A stretch of DNA of 63,849 nt from Bacteroidota bacterium (GCA_023251755.1 JAHEYF010000017.1:1-63849), one strand, 5' to 3'. Positions 43,800 to 53,530 are shown, counted from the stretch's first letter. A program made the numbers and translations. The notes: generated from the sequence alone by a model not told the origin.

Positions 43800-45827
43800 T
43801 CATTGCGACACAATCATAAATTCCGTTCTCCTGTTTTTAGCTTTGCCTTCGGCGGTTGTATTGTCTGCTATTGGTTTGCCTGATCCGAAACCTTTAGCTG
43901 TAATGTTGTGAGGGTTCACTCCTTTGCTTTCGAGGTATTCTTTTACGGTATGCGACCGCTCGTCAGAAAGGGCTAAGTTAGCCGGGGCGTGGCCTACATT
44001 ATCGGTATGCCCCTGTATTTCTACTTTCATTGTCGGATGTTCTTTCATGTATTCGGCAAATTCATCGAGCACAATAAACGATGCAGGATACAATTGCGCC
44101 GCACCGGTTGCATAATGAATGTCTTTTATAACAAAAGAGCTTCCGGTTTCAGCTTTGCTTACTTCTATGTTTACAGGAGCAGGTGGTTTTTCAAAACTAA
44201 CATCAGGTGTCAATTTCACCACTTCCGAAGCAAAGGCGTGACCTTCTGCTTTAACGGTAACAATTATATCGTCTTTCTTTTTAAGGCTGATGGCAGCCAC
44301 GTAATGCCCGCTCGAAGAGTCTACCACAGCTAATGTTTTTTCTTTTGTTTTTACATTTTTAAGTTCAACACTTGCATTTTGTATAGGGGTACCGTCTTTT
44401 TCTTTTAATTGCCCGCGTAAAAAAGTAATCGCTTCCGGTCTGGCTTCTTTGTACAATTCAAAACGGTATACATCGCTTTTGCCAACGCCTCTTCCGCCCA
44501 CTTTTCCATCATCGGCCCAGGAGCAAAAATAACCGTATTTGCCGTCGGTGCTAACAATAAAACCTGCGTCTTTGTTTTCAGTATTAATAGGGTAACCAAT
44601 GTTTTCAGGTTCTTTCCATTGCCCTTTTTCATCCTTGCGGGTAAAAAATATGTCTAAGTCCCCAAAGCCAAAATGCCCGTCGCTGCTCAAATAAAGGGTT
44701 TCAGAGTCGGAGTGAAGAAAGGGGCAAAGTTCAGCGCCCGCTGTATTTATTTTGGGCCCCATATTGATTGGTGCACCCCATATTTTTGTTTTAGGATCTC
44801 GTTGGGTCATGTACAAATCGGTTTTGCCGTAGCCCCCCGGTCTGTCGCTTACAAAAATAATGGTGTTGCCATCGGCAGATACCGAGGGTTGAGAATCCCA
44901 GTAAACCGGGTGATTGATAGCGGGCATTTTTTTTATTTCCGTCCAGGCTTCATCCACATAATCCGAATAATAAATATCCGTGTTGGGTTGTGAACCTCCT
45001 TCGGTGCGGGTTTGTGTGTAATACAAATGTTTATTGTCTATGGTTAAACAAGCCCCTCCTTCATTTGCATTCTGGTTAAAAGGCTCTTCCATCGGTACAC
45101 CGGCATCAAAGGAGCCGTCTGTTTTTCTTTTCGATACAATAAAGACTTCTTTTTCTTTATCGGTGGCATATACTTTGTCTATGCTTTGGTTGGGTTGTGT
45201 CCGGGTAAATAAAAACTGTGTTTCGTCGGGGGAGAGGTAAGGAAGGTATTCAGAATTTTTTGTTGAAATACCGGCTACTAATTCAGGCTTAAAGGGCACC
45301 ACTTTCTTTTTTATTTCGGCTTCCTTCTTTGCATATTTAATCATTTCTTTGGCCTGGTACATTTCTGCCTCGTAATCTTTGGCGAATTTTTTTTCATCGT
45401 CCGAAAGAAATTTCACGAACTTGTCCAACCACACAATTGCCGAATCGTTTTTTGCTTCTTCGTAATAATGAAAACCTATAAAGTAATAAGGTTCTGAATG
45501 TATTTTCGGACAAACAGCCACAGCTTTCAGAAAGTGTGGAATGGCCGGGGCAAAAGGTAAATTGTCGAGTTTGCATTTTACTACAATTTCTTCGGCCAGG
45601 GTAAAATGTGCTTCGGCATAATCGGGTTCAAGCTCAATGGCTTTTTGTAAAAACTGCAGGCGCTCCGGTTTTTTATATTTCTTTTTGTCCGTCCCTTTTT
45701 CGTATAAATCGAGGGCTTTTTTATTGCTGATCTCAGGGCAGGAGGCTTCTTTGTTTTCATCCTGTGCTACAAGGGTAGCAGATAAAAATAAAAAAAGTAT
45801 AGTCGGGCAGATAAATTGGATGTGCAT
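43800..45827 (-). CDS. PorE-like T9SS protein: TPR, PD40 propeller, carboxypeptidase-regulatory and OmpA domains
   Basis: The 675-residue product has a signal peptide ending near LVAQ (residue 22). TPR helices lie at about 40-175 (ALDLYEKG, PDYAEAHFTLAEE). A PD40-type propeller spans about 185-440 (YLPYLSPDETQFLFTR, PSVSADGNTIIFVSDRPGG). A regulatory-like beta domain (LKEKDGTPIQNASVELK) follows, and the end is an OmpA domain (VEIQGHTDNVGHAPANLALS). This order is the one known for PorE, a peptidoglycan-linked T9SS component, but similar proteins occur in several copies per genome, so orthology is not certain. Confidence 0.85.
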   Translation of the reverse strand: MHIQFICPTILFLFLSATLVAQDENKEASCPEISNKKALDLYEKGTDKKKYKKPERLQFLQKAIELEPDYAEAHFTLAEEIVVKCKLDNLPFAPAIPHFLKAVAVCPKIHSEPYYFIGFHYYEEAKNDSAIVWLDKFVKFLSDDEKKFAKDYEAEMYQAKEMIKYAKKEAEIKKKVVPFKPELVAGISTKNSEYLPYLSPDETQFLFTRTQPNQSIDKVYATDKEKEVFIVSKRKTDGSFDAGVPMEEPFNQNANEGGACLTIDNKHLYYTQTRTEGGSQPNTDIYYSDYVDEAWTEIKKMPAINHPVYWDSQPSVSADGNTIIFVSDRPGGYGKTDLYMTQRDPKTKIWGAPINMGPKINTAGAELCPFLHSDSETLYLSSDGHFGFGDLDIFFTRKDEKGQWKEPENIGYPINTENKDAGFIVSTDGKYGYFCSWADDGKVGGRGVGKSDVYRFELYKEARPEAITFLRGQLKEKDGTPIQNASVELKNVKTKEKTLAVVDSSSGHYVAAISLKKKDDIIVTVKAEGHAFASEVVKLTPDVSFEKPPAPVNIEVSKAETGSSFVIKDIHYATGAAQLYPASFIVLDEFAEYMKEHPTMKVEIQGHTDNVGHAPANLALSDERSHTVKEYLESKGVNPHNITAKGFGSGKPIADNTTAEGKAKNRRTEFMIVSQ

Positions 45828-45939
45828 GTTACTATAACGATTTTTTCGGCTTAAAATTACACAAATGCAGGCAAAAATTAGTCCATGCTTAAAGACAAAA
45901 CCTTTTTTTTGCCAGATAAAAACTTAGACACAATGTAGG

Positions 45940-45947
45940 TATTTTTG
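45940..45947 (+). promoter_or_regulatory. -7 element for the SpoIIE-type phosphatase gene
   Basis: TATTTTTG matches TAnnTTTG and lies 29 bases before the TTG start. The -33 position has no TTTG, so support is partial. Confidence 0.35.
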
Positions 45948-45976
45948 GATAAAGCAGGTCTTTACAGGGAATAAAA

Positions 45977-48109
45977 TTGTTAAATTGTTTCTTTTTAAAA
46001 AGACCTGTAATTATCAACAGACAAAGTGCATATAAATTTCTCCTGCTTCTGCAAGTGCTATTTGCAATGGAGGTCTGTGCCATTCAGGTCAACGATAGCC
46101 TTGAACGGGTGTTGAAAAATACAAAAACTGACACAGTCAGGATAACCCTGTTAAACGACCTGGCCTGGAATTATATAGAAACAGACCCGGTTCGTTCTGA
46201 AGCTTATTCCAAACAGGCCATTGATTTGTCTTTAAAAACCGGCAACAGAAAATTTTTAGCCAGCTCTATTCATAACCTTGGTGTTTTTTATTATTACCGG
46301 ACAAATTATCCTTTAGCCCTGACCTTTTACATCAAGGCCCTCAAAATACGCGAGGATTTGCATGATACCCTTAGCATAGCGAAAAGTTACAACAACATTG
46401 CCCTGATTTATGAGGAAGAAAACAACCTGAGCCTGGCCCTGCAATATTACCTGAAGTCGCTGGCCATAAAGTTAAAGTACAAAGATGAGAAAGGCCTCGC
46501 TTCAGCGTATGGGAATTTGGGAAATATATACATGAAATTGGGTAAACAAAATGGGAACGATTCTTTGTTTGAAATGAGCCTGATTTATAACAACAGGTCT
46601 TTGGGCTACTACCGGCAATTGATGGAAAAATCGCCTGACAATGAAAAATTCATAAGAGGTGTGAGTTTATGCAACAGCAATATTGGTGCTGTATATTATG
46701 AAATGGCCGTAAAAAACAACAAACCTAAATTATTGAACGAGGCGATGGTTTATCAGGAGAAAGCCCTGAAGTATGCTGTAATACTAAGCGACGACTGGGC
46801 CAAAGCCCGCATATACATGAGCATGGCCGCTGTTCTGGATGAAAAGGAAGAACACGATGAGGCGATAAAAAAATACAAGGAAGCCCTCGCAATTATTCAG
46901 CCACTGGGAACGCCAGAGGAATTAAAAACAATATATGAGGGTTTATCCGCCGCTTATGAACAAAAAAATGATTTCCAAAAAGGCCTTGATTATTATAAGT
47001 TGTACACCCGGATGAAGGATTCTGTGTTTAATGAAAGCACTTCTTCACAAATTGCTGAAATGCAGGTGAAAATGGATACGGATAAAAAACAAAAAGAAAT
47101 AGAATTGTTGAACAAGGAAAAACAAATCAGCCACACTGAACTGGAGAAGGAAAAATTAGAGCATCAATCTTTAATAGGCGGTACAGTGGCAATAGCGCTG
47201 GTGGCTGTTTTAGTGGCGGCTTTGTTAGTGATTACACTCAACCGTTATCGTTTAAAACAAAAAACCAACGAGGTGTTAACAATTCAAAATGGATTGATCC
47301 ATCAAAAAAACAAAGAGGTAACCGATAGTATCCGTTATGCACAGCGTATACAAGAGGCTGTACTTTCGCCCGAAAGCCAGATCAGTAAATTATTGCCAGA
47401 GTCCTTTGTGTTATACAAACCCAAAGATATTGTAAGTGGTGATTTTTACTGGATTGAAGAATGGGGCAATAGTATTTTATTTGCTGTTGCCGATTGTACA
47501 GGGCATGGTGTTCCCGGGGCTTTTATGAGTATTGTGGGGAATAATTTACTGAACCAGGCCGTAAATGTTTACGGCTTGTACCGGCCCTTTTTAATTTTGA
47601 ATTACCTGAATAAAAATATTTCAGAGATCCTGAACCAAACCATGCCCGAAACATCACTGAAAGATGGTATGGACATCAGTCTGATAACGATAGATAAAAA
47701 AAGCAGGAAGCTTGAGTTTTCAGGTTCTTATAACGATTTATGGATCGTACGTGACAACAAACTGATCGAATTAAAAGCGGATAATTTCCCCATCGGGGCA
47801 TACATTACAGCAGAAAGAAAAAGTTTTGCTTCGCATGAAATGGACTTAAAAGAAGGGGATGTGTTGTATATGTTTACCGATGGTTATGCCGATCAGTTTG
47901 GAGGCCCCGATAAAAAAAGCCGGGACGCAGGCGGGAAAAAATTTAAGTACAGCCGCCTGAGGGAAACCCTGTTGCAATGCCACAAACAACCAATGAATAC
48001 ACAACAGGAAGTGTTGAACAGCGTTTACGAAAACTGGAAAGGCGAACTGGAACAAATAGACGATGTGTGTATGGTGGGGATACGTATAACAGCGGAGCTA
48101 TTTCGTTAG
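45977..48109 (+). CDS. TPR protein with SpoIIE-type PP2C phosphatase domain
   Basis: The 710-residue product has an N-terminal signal or anchor (KFLLLLQVLFAMEVCA), then TPR repeats at about 60-330 (SIAKSYNNIALIYEEENNLS). A coiled coil at about 355-395 and a membrane helix at about 399-421 (GGTVAIALVAVLVAALLVIT) follow. The cytoplasmic SpoIIE domain runs from about 473 to the end, with Asp-bearing motifs VSGDFYWIEE and FAVADCTGHGVPGAFMS. Such phosphatases act on anti-sigma-antagonist (STAS) proteins; one STAS gene lies 7 kb away at 55524. A TTG start at 45977 is used because no ATG occurs before the signal helix; it is uncertain. Confidence 0.88.
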   Translation: MLNCFFLKRPVIINRQSAYKFLLLLQVLFAMEVCAIQVNDSLERVLKNTKTDTVRITLLNDLAWNYIETDPVRSEAYSKQAIDLSLKTGNRKFLASSIHNLGVFYYYRTNYPLALTFYIKALKIREDLHDTLSIAKSYNNIALIYEEENNLSLALQYYLKSLAIKLKYKDEKGLASAYGNLGNIYMKLGKQNGNDSLFEMSLIYNNRSLGYYRQLMEKSPDNEKFIRGVSLCNSNIGAVYYEMAVKNNKPKLLNEAMVYQEKALKYAVILSDDWAKARIYMSMAAVLDEKEEHDEAIKKYKEALAIIQPLGTPEELKTIYEGLSAAYEQKNDFQKGLDYYKLYTRMKDSVFNESTSSQIAEMQVKMDTDKKQKEIELLNKEKQISHTELEKEKLEHQSLIGGTVAIALVAVLVAALLVITLNRYRLKQKTNEVLTIQNGLIHQKNKEVTDSIRYAQRIQEAVLSPESQISKLLPESFVLYKPKDIVSGDFYWIEEWGNSILFAVADCTGHGVPGAFMSIVGNNLLNQAVNVYGLYRPFLILNYLNKNISEILNQTMPETSLKDGMDISLITIDKKSRKLEFSGSYNDLWIVRDNKLIELKADNFPIGAYITAERKSFASHEMDLKEGDVLYMFTDGYADQFGGPDKKSRDAGGKKFKYSRLRETLLQCHKQPMNTQQEVLNSVYENWKGELEQIDDVCMVGIRITAELFR

Positions 48110-48115
48110 AAGGTA

Positions 48116-48700
48116 TTAAATTGTAATTAGTGGAACAAGCATCTCGCAATATTCAGCAGCGGTTATTTTTATTTCTTCACTTCCTCCGTCTTTGCTCAAT
48201 AATATAAAATCATTTTTATGCAGTGAATATGTTTTACTGAGATGACTGAGTTGAATACTTCCGCAAAGCAGGTAAAACCCAACAAAAGAGCTGTTGACAA
48301 AAAGTGTTTCGCTAAAGGATTCGCCTGACTGTAGTATCTTGCTTTGCAATGTCCCCTTTGCACCTTCTCTTGTCATTAAATTAAAATCATTTACTTTTCC
48401 CTGGCTTGTTGTATCCCAGCTGCCTTCAAATGAATCTGAATCAAATTTTTTTAAATTCGTCGTATACCTTCCTTTGTGCTCAAGTTGTAGTTCCCCCTCA
48501 AGTACCATGAGTATTCTTGATACTCCGGGTAATTTGGTAAAGACAGAAGTTTCGGCTTCCACTTTTGCCGAACTGATCCTGAATATAAAATCACGGAGGT
48601 GGTAACTGGCCGATTCGGGATAAATGGCCAATTGAGTTGTTGTACCCCCGGCCCAGACCGAAATAATTTGATTTTCTTTTTTAAGCAGGTTGATCTTCAT
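48116..48700 (-). CDS. HutD/Ves-family cupin-like protein
   Basis: The 194-residue product matches HutD: VWAGGTTTQLAIYPE at about 15-29, then LRDFIFRISSAKVE and LPGVSRILMVLEGELQLEH. The second half repeats the cupin-like fold. HutD proteins are linked to histidine degradation in other bacteria, but no hut genes are near, so the role here is unknown. It ends six bases from the convergent SpoIIE-type gene. Confidence 0.82.
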   Translation of the reverse strand: MKINLLKKENQIISVWAGGTTTQLAIYPESASYHLRDFIFRISSAKVEAETSVFTKLPGVSRILMVLEGELQLEHKGRYTTNLKKFDSDSFEGSWDTTSQGKVNDFNLMTREGAKGTLQSKILQSGESFSETLFVNSSFVGFYLLCGSIQLSHLSKTYSLHKNDFILLSKDGGSEEIKITAAEYCEMLVPLITI

Positions 48701-49077
48701 ATAAAAATATTTCCTAAAATTAGAGAATAGTATTGAGTTTTTAGTTCAAAGTTCATAATTGTCTACGAATACGAATCCATACGAATATACTAATCTGGGT
48801 GTAGTGTTACTGTATAGCTACATTGGTATATTCGTGAAAATGTGTATTCGCAGATCCATACTTCTACCATCGTCAATCGCACCTCGTAATTCCAACATTA
48901 GTACATTCGTATGGATTCGTATTCGTAGATCCATACTTCTACCATCGTCAATCGTACCTCGTAATTCCAACATTAGTACATTCGTATGGATTCGTATTCG
49001 TAGATCCGAACTTCCACAATCGTACCTCGTCAATCGTACCTCGTAATTTGTATATTCGTATTCTGTTTGAATAGTTT
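48701..49077 (+). repeat. 377-bp gap with several copies of the ATTCGTATTCGTAGA repeat
   Basis: A minus-oriented copy (about 48763-48797, CTACGAATACGAATCCATAC) is followed by plus-oriented copies near 48820, 48898 and 48973. The last two belong to a 75-base direct repeat (AATTCCAACATTAGTACATT begins at 48888 and 48963). The words ATCGTACCTCGT and ATCGTCAATCG recur between them. A 95-codon plus-strand frame over the repeats has a repetitive product and is not accepted. Confidence 0.8.
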
Positions 49078-50088
49078 ATGAGTAAAATTTCGAAAAAGAA
49101 GATACAGTACCCGGTGAGCCCTGACCTGAGCCGGTATTTAAAAAAATACGGGAGGGAAGTAAAGCTGCGTGTAAGTTACGATCACTTGCTGCGTTACACC
49201 GATTCTATTCCTCTGGGGGACACACTTTGGGTTAGTGTTATTTATTCGCAGGAAGATTTAAAAGAACTGAATAAATCACTGTGTTATATTTATGCCCTGC
49301 TCAAAACCGATGGCAATATTTCTGTTATCGAGCATTTGTATGTGGACAGGATTGATTATTGCCTCTTCGGAAATTCAAACCCTTTTCGTATCCGCATTGT
49401 AAACAATTACAACGACAATTACGATTATTTTTATGTGAAAAAAGCAGATGCATCGCGTATATACGGCCTGGAACTGGAAGACGTATTGTCGCCCAACCGC
49501 ATTACATATTTTGTAGACAAGGAAACCCTGATTGAGGAACACATTACCGGAATACCGGGAGATGATTTTATAAAAAAAGAATTGCACCAGAAACACCACA
49601 ACAAAACACGTTTGGCCAAGGAGTTTGTGAAATTTAATGAGCGTTGTTTTATACGTTTGCTGGGCGATATGCGTTCCTATAATTTTGTGGTGGAAGTCAC
49701 CCACGATTTTGACGATGTGCAATACCGGATTCGGGCCATTGATTTTGACCAGCAAAGTTATGAAGGGCGGAAATCGCTTTACCTGCCCCAGTATTTTAAA
49801 GAGAACAAAGCCTTTGTGGATATGGCAAAGGAAGTGATGGCGGAACAAACCGTAAAACAATACCAGCACGAAGAGCGCTCAAGAATGGCGAGGCGAATTA
49901 AATATTCGAGGTATGTGGTGAAGGATTTATACGATGTAATGAGCAAAGAAAAATTATCGACCGATGAAAAGATAGAACAATTAAAACATGAACTGGCTAT
50001 ACATTACAGGGAAAAAGCTTTTTTCAAATGCAAAACAATGGGTGAGATTCTGAGAGAAAATATGAAGACTTTGCGGAATCATTTTTAG
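49078..50088 (+). CDS. conserved-type protein of unknown function with kinase-like motifs
   Basis: I do not recognise this 336-residue cytoplasmic protein. Residues about 195-235 (KFNERCFIRLLGDMRSYNFV, then YRIRAIDFDQQSYEGR) have the layout of a phosphotransferase active site, with GDMRSYN as a degenerate catalytic loop and DFD as a metal-binding motif. Residues about 145-160 (LIEEHITGIPGDDF) would fit a hinge. The C-terminal 90 residues are a basic, helical tail. This resemblance is by eye only and a glycine-rich loop is not obvious. Confidence 0.6.
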   Translation: MSKISKKKIQYPVSPDLSRYLKKYGREVKLRVSYDHLLRYTDSIPLGDTLWVSVIYSQEDLKELNKSLCYIYALLKTDGNISVIEHLYVDRIDYCLFGNSNPFRIRIVNNYNDNYDYFYVKKADASRIYGLELEDVLSPNRITYFVDKETLIEEHITGIPGDDFIKKELHQKHHNKTRLAKEFVKFNERCFIRLLGDMRSYNFVVEVTHDFDDVQYRIRAIDFDQQSYEGRKSLYLPQYFKENKAFVDMAKEVMAEQTVKQYQHEERSRMARRIKYSRYVVKDLYDVMSKEKLSTDEKIEQLKHELAIHYREKAFFKCKTMGEILRENMKTLRNHF

Positions 50089-50207
50089 CCTTTATTGTAC
50101 CTATATTGTACTTTGTATATTGTATGCTGTCTTCAGTCTGTGTGTTATATCTTCTTATTCAACTCTTTTCTTAAATCGTACCTCGTCAATCGTACCTCGT
50201 CAATTTT

Positions 50208-50684
50208 CTATTTGCGTAAAAACAGGTTTACAATAATCAACAACAAACCGCCAATAACATAAGCCAGTATCCAGGTGCCTCCTTTTTTTTGCAGGAGTTT
50301 TATTCTTTGTTCTTCGTTTTCGGTTGCCACAATAACTTCCTCCATGTTCTTTTCCATTTTCCGCATATACAGGTAATTCCCCATAAAACCGGCCAGCATG
50401 GACAGGCTGAGGTTCAAAACCAGGTAAATCATGGTCTGAATATTTTCCGCCAGACCTGAATGCTTTAATACAAGTAATCCCAATTGCTCAACCGCGGCTG
50501 CAAGTAATAATAACAAGAGACCCTGTATATATAATTTTCTGTAGAGAAACCAGAAAGGACCAAAGAAAAAGCTGATCACATTAAAGGTAAATTTCCTGCC
50601 ATTCAGGAATTCCTTGTACATATTGGTGTAATAATTACTTTGCGACCCGAAATAAACATTCAGGTATTTTTCCATATTTCCCAT
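50208..50684 (-). CDS. DUF2628-family membrane protein
   Basis: The 158-residue product has the family segment FNVISFFFGPFWFLYRKLY at about 34-52, followed by membrane helices (GLLLLLLAAAVEQLGLLVL, MIYLVLNLSLSMLAGFMGNY). A further C-terminal helix (TWILAYVIGGLLLIIVNLFL) is separated by a charged stretch. It is a small inner-membrane protein; function unknown. A start at the second Met (MEKYLNVYF) is equally possible. Confidence 0.78.
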   Translation of the reverse strand: MGNMEKYLNVYFGSQSNYYTNMYKEFLNGRKFTFNVISFFFGPFWFLYRKLYIQGLLLLLLAAAVEQLGLLVLKHSGLAENIQTMIYLVLNLSLSMLAGFMGNYLYMRKMEKNMEEVIVATENEEQRIKLLQKKGGTWILAYVIGGLLLIIVNLFLRK

Positions 50685-50890
50685 CCGGCAATAAACAATA
50701 AGATCATACGAAATTACTTATTACCAGTGTCTTTACAAAGTTTTTCATTTCGTTTAGTAGTTCTCTCGTTTAATAGCTCTTTCGTTTATTCGTTCACTTC
50801 ATTCCCCGCCATTCTCTTACAATACCTTCTGGCCAGGCTAACAGCAACTATTGAACGATTAACCTGTAAACTAAAGAACTTCCCAACTTT

Positions 50891-52495
50891 CTAACTTTCC
50901 AACTTATGGTGTTTCTTCTTATTAAAAATGGCCTCTAATATTTTAGCATTCTGCTTTTTTACAGAAATGGTACGCACTTTTGTTTTGGCCTGGGCATATA
51001 CACCATCTGTACTTTGGTAAAACTTTTCGCGGATGTAATCGCCTTCACTTAAAGTATCGAGCACCACGCCTTTGTAGATCAGCTCCACTTCGCCTTTCGT
51101 AATCAGGTGTTCGTAGGTAACGGATCTTGCGAGGTCGGTAATTTTTTCGCCTGCAGGGTATAGATTATTACTAATACCCATATCGTCTGCATTGCCAATG
51201 CTCATTTCCACAATGTCCCTGCCCACAACAGGCCATATCATCCAATCGGCAATCAGCCTTAATCTTCTGTCCCAGGTAGGAAAATAATACACCAATAACA
51301 CCCTCCAGAAAATCCAGGCTAAAAGGCCTGTTATGCGTACCCCTCTTAATTCTACCACGGCGGTTCTTCTCCCAATAGATACACCCTGTCCGATACCTAT
51401 GTATGAAAAAGCTTTAAGTGGTTTTGAACGTATTTTTCTCAGTACGTTTTTAGCAAAATGTTCCCCGCCTTTTAAAGCGAATATACCCACCGAAGGGCAA
51501 TAGTCTCCTTTGGGATGAGGCAAAGCAGAGCAATCTCCTGCGGCCCAAACATTGTTGTAACCTTTCACGGTCATGTCCGGGTTCAGGATGATGCGGCCCC
51601 TGGCATCTTTTTCGAGGTTTAATTTTTCGATGACCTCCTGCGATTTGGTACCTACCGCATTAATAATGGTTTGTGTTGGGATAATTTCTCCGTTCGATAA
51701 ATGCACGGATGAAGGCGTGGCAGCCTTTACCTGTGTATCGAGCATGACTTCTACACCCAGTTTAGCCGAATGCCTGGAAGCGTATTTTACCAGGGAAGGA
51801 TGTCCGTTGCCATAACCGGCAGCCCCTTTGCCCTTGTACAATTCAGGTAATATTCGTGAGGATTTACAGGCCAGAATCACCCTGCATTCTTCGCGTTGAA
51901 TGTGCTTGTATTCTTTGCCGGTGAGCAGGCGGGCGAAGTCTGATAACTCTCCGGCAATCTCTGTTCCGGCATAACCCCCACCGGCCACTACAAAAGTGAG
52001 GAGGGATTTTCTTTCTTCAGGATCGGTACATATACTGGCCCTTTCGAACATTTTAAGAATATGATTTTTTACCCGGAAACACTCTTCATACGTTTTAAGG
52101 CAATGCCCGTGTTCTTTTAGTCCGGGGTATATTTCTAAATTGTCTGCCGAACCCAGCGCCAGCAACAAATGATCGTATTCAAGATCATACATGCTTCCAT
52201 CGCTTAAACGGCTTACGCTCACTTTTTGATTGTCAAGGTCAATGTTTTCAATATTGGCCACGTGTATAGTGGCTGGTGCGAATATGCGCCGTACAGGGCT
52301 GATAATGCTTCCGGGGCTCACGCGGCCTGTAATCATTTCGCCTACAAAGCCATGAAAACAGTGAAAATTTTCGCGGCTCACCACAGTCACTTCTACCTCT
52401 TTGTTTTGTATTGCTTTTTTTAAACCCCTGGATGCAGTTATAGTTACATACCCTCCACCGAGGATGAGGATTTTTGGAATTTTAGTTTCGTTCAT
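50891..52495 (-). CDS. NDH-2-like FAD/NAD(P) dehydrogenase with a cyclic-nucleotide-binding-like C-terminus
   Basis: The 534-residue product has the FAD site ILILGGGYVTITASRG at the N-terminus, the NAD site FVVAGGGYAGTEIAGEL at about 165-181 and the FAD-closing segment VWAAGDCSALPHPKG at about 310-324, as in type II NADH dehydrogenases. A hydrophobic stretch (GLLAWIFWRVLLVYYFP) would dock it to the membrane. The last 75 residues (LITKGEVELIYKGVVLDTLS, EGDY) resemble the barrel of a cyclic-nucleotide-binding domain. ATG 52495 (MNETKIPK) was chosen; the upstream in-frame residues NKRTNEQ come from a GTTCATTCG repeat and are unlikely to be real. Confidence 0.85.
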   Translation of the reverse strand: MNETKIPKILILGGGYVTITASRGLKKAIQNKEVEVTVVSRENFHCFHGFVGEMITGRVSPGSIISPVRRIFAPATIHVANIENIDLDNQKVSVSRLSDGSMYDLEYDHLLLALGSADNLEIYPGLKEHGHCLKTYEECFRVKNHILKMFERASICTDPEERKSLLTFVVAGGGYAGTEIAGELSDFARLLTGKEYKHIQREECRVILACKSSRILPELYKGKGAAGYGNGHPSLVKYASRHSAKLGVEVMLDTQVKAATPSSVHLSNGEIIPTQTIINAVGTKSQEVIEKLNLEKDARGRIILNPDMTVKGYNNVWAAGDCSALPHPKGDYCPSVGIFALKGGEHFAKNVLRKIRSKPLKAFSYIGIGQGVSIGRRTAVVELRGVRITGLLAWIFWRVLLVYYFPTWDRRLRLIADWMIWPVVGRDIVEMSIGNADDMGISNNLYPAGEKITDLARSVTYEHLITKGEVELIYKGVVLDTLSEGDYIREKFYQSTDGVYAQAKTKVRTISVKKQNAKILEAIFNKKKHHKLES

Positions 52496-52600
52496 TTGTT
52501 CATTCGTTCGTTTGTTCATTCGTTTATTCGTTCATTTGTTCATTCGTTCATTTGTTTTTTCGTTCATTAGCTCATTCGTTTAGCAGAAGCACAACTAATG
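52493..52600 (+). repeat. GTTCATTCGTTTATTCG low-complexity repeat
   Basis: About 80 bases are built from TTCATTCG, TTCATTTG and TTTATTCG words. Related words fill the gaps at 50740-50810, 54335-54430 and 55362-55460. On the other strand they read as AACGAATGAACAAATAAACG. Confidence 0.7.
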
Positions 52601-52627
52601 AACAATTGAACTATAGAACTTTCTAAG

Positions 52628-53530
52628 TTAAACCAACAACTCAAACGTAATTTGAATATCCCCCAAATCACTTTGTTTATCGTTGGTGGCTTTTACATAA
52701 AAAGTATATTCATTGTTTTCTTCACTTATAAAAGTTGAATGCAGCAATACATGCTCACCTGCAAATGCCAGTCGGTTGGCCGTAATCGGAACTTTTTTAG
52801 TGGTGTATTTTATGTTGTCGTTGTTTAACAAGGATTTTAAGTGCAGCGATCCTAATTTAGCAAGGGTACCACAAAGAATAGCGATGGGCAATGCAGGGTA
52901 ATGATCGAAATGGCCAACACATTGTTCGGGTTGAATAATCCCCAGATCGCCGCTAAGAATATTTTGCCTGTAATTCAAATTCTGAATGTCTACTATTTGG
53001 GTATAAGGGTTTACAGGGTTTGCATTTAATTCTTCTTTGTAATTCCTTCTGAATAGTTTTTGAAATAAATCAGCTTTTAATACCTGGTAAGAAACGTCCA
53101 GCTTAAATATTAAATCTCCAGCCTGAGTCATGATTTTAGTTTCAACCTTGCCAATTTTATTGCTTAAATCGAGGTACACCACTTTGGCCTGCAATACTAA
53201 GCGCGATCTCTGCGGCTCACCTGTATGCAATATGTTTGTTACATCCTCCGCCCTTTCCAAATAAGCCTGGTTGGCTAAATAATAATGTTTTGTATTCAAT
53301 GGGTTTTGAAGCGCCAGTGCGCAGGAACCCAGTATGGCTAAGTGACGACCCGCTTCTGCTGAAAAAATCAGCGTGGATTCTCCCGAGAAAATATTTTCTA
53401 CAAGTATTTCGGCCTGCAGAATATCGCCGCCGATTTGTTGCAGGTTTTTTAAGGCGTAATAAGGCCTTGTTACACATATCAGGTCTTTTACCTGTGTTTC
53501 TAAGGGAGTAAGGGTTAGCAAGTCAGACAT
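52628..53530 (-). CDS. unrecognised protein, possibly double-hotdog fold
   Basis: The 300-residue cytoplasmic product is not assigned with certainty. The segment GHFDHYPALPIAILCGTLA at about 210-228 resembles the FabZ-type central helix of hotdog enzymes (GHFPxxPxxPG). The N-terminal half (SGESTLIFSAEAGRHLAILG) could be a second hotdog unit. Such proteins act on acyl-thioesters in fatty acid or polyketide metabolism, but no catalytic residue is clear and no lipid genes are adjacent. The upstream region up to pyrR (271 bases) shows low-complexity words and the pyrR -7 box. Confidence 0.55.
   Translation of the reverse strand: MSDLLTLTPLETQVKDLICVTRPYYALKNLQQIGGDILQAEILVENIFSGESTLIFSAEAGRHLAILGSCALALQNPLNTKHYYLANQAYLERAEDVTNILHTGEPQRSRLVLQAKVVYLDLSNKIGKVETKIMTQAGDLIFKLDVSYQVLKADLFQKLFRRNYKEELNANPVNPYTQIVDIQNLNYRQNILSGDLGIIQPEQCVGHFDHYPALPIAILCGTLAKLGSLHLKSLLNNDNIKYTTKKVPITANRLAFAGEHVLLHSTFISEENNEYTFYVKATNDKQSDLGDIQITFELLV

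Noticed and set aside
48759..49046. 95-codon plus-strand frame
   Set aside because: It is made entirely of the ATTCGTATTCGTAGA repeat; the product is repetitive with no start signal.
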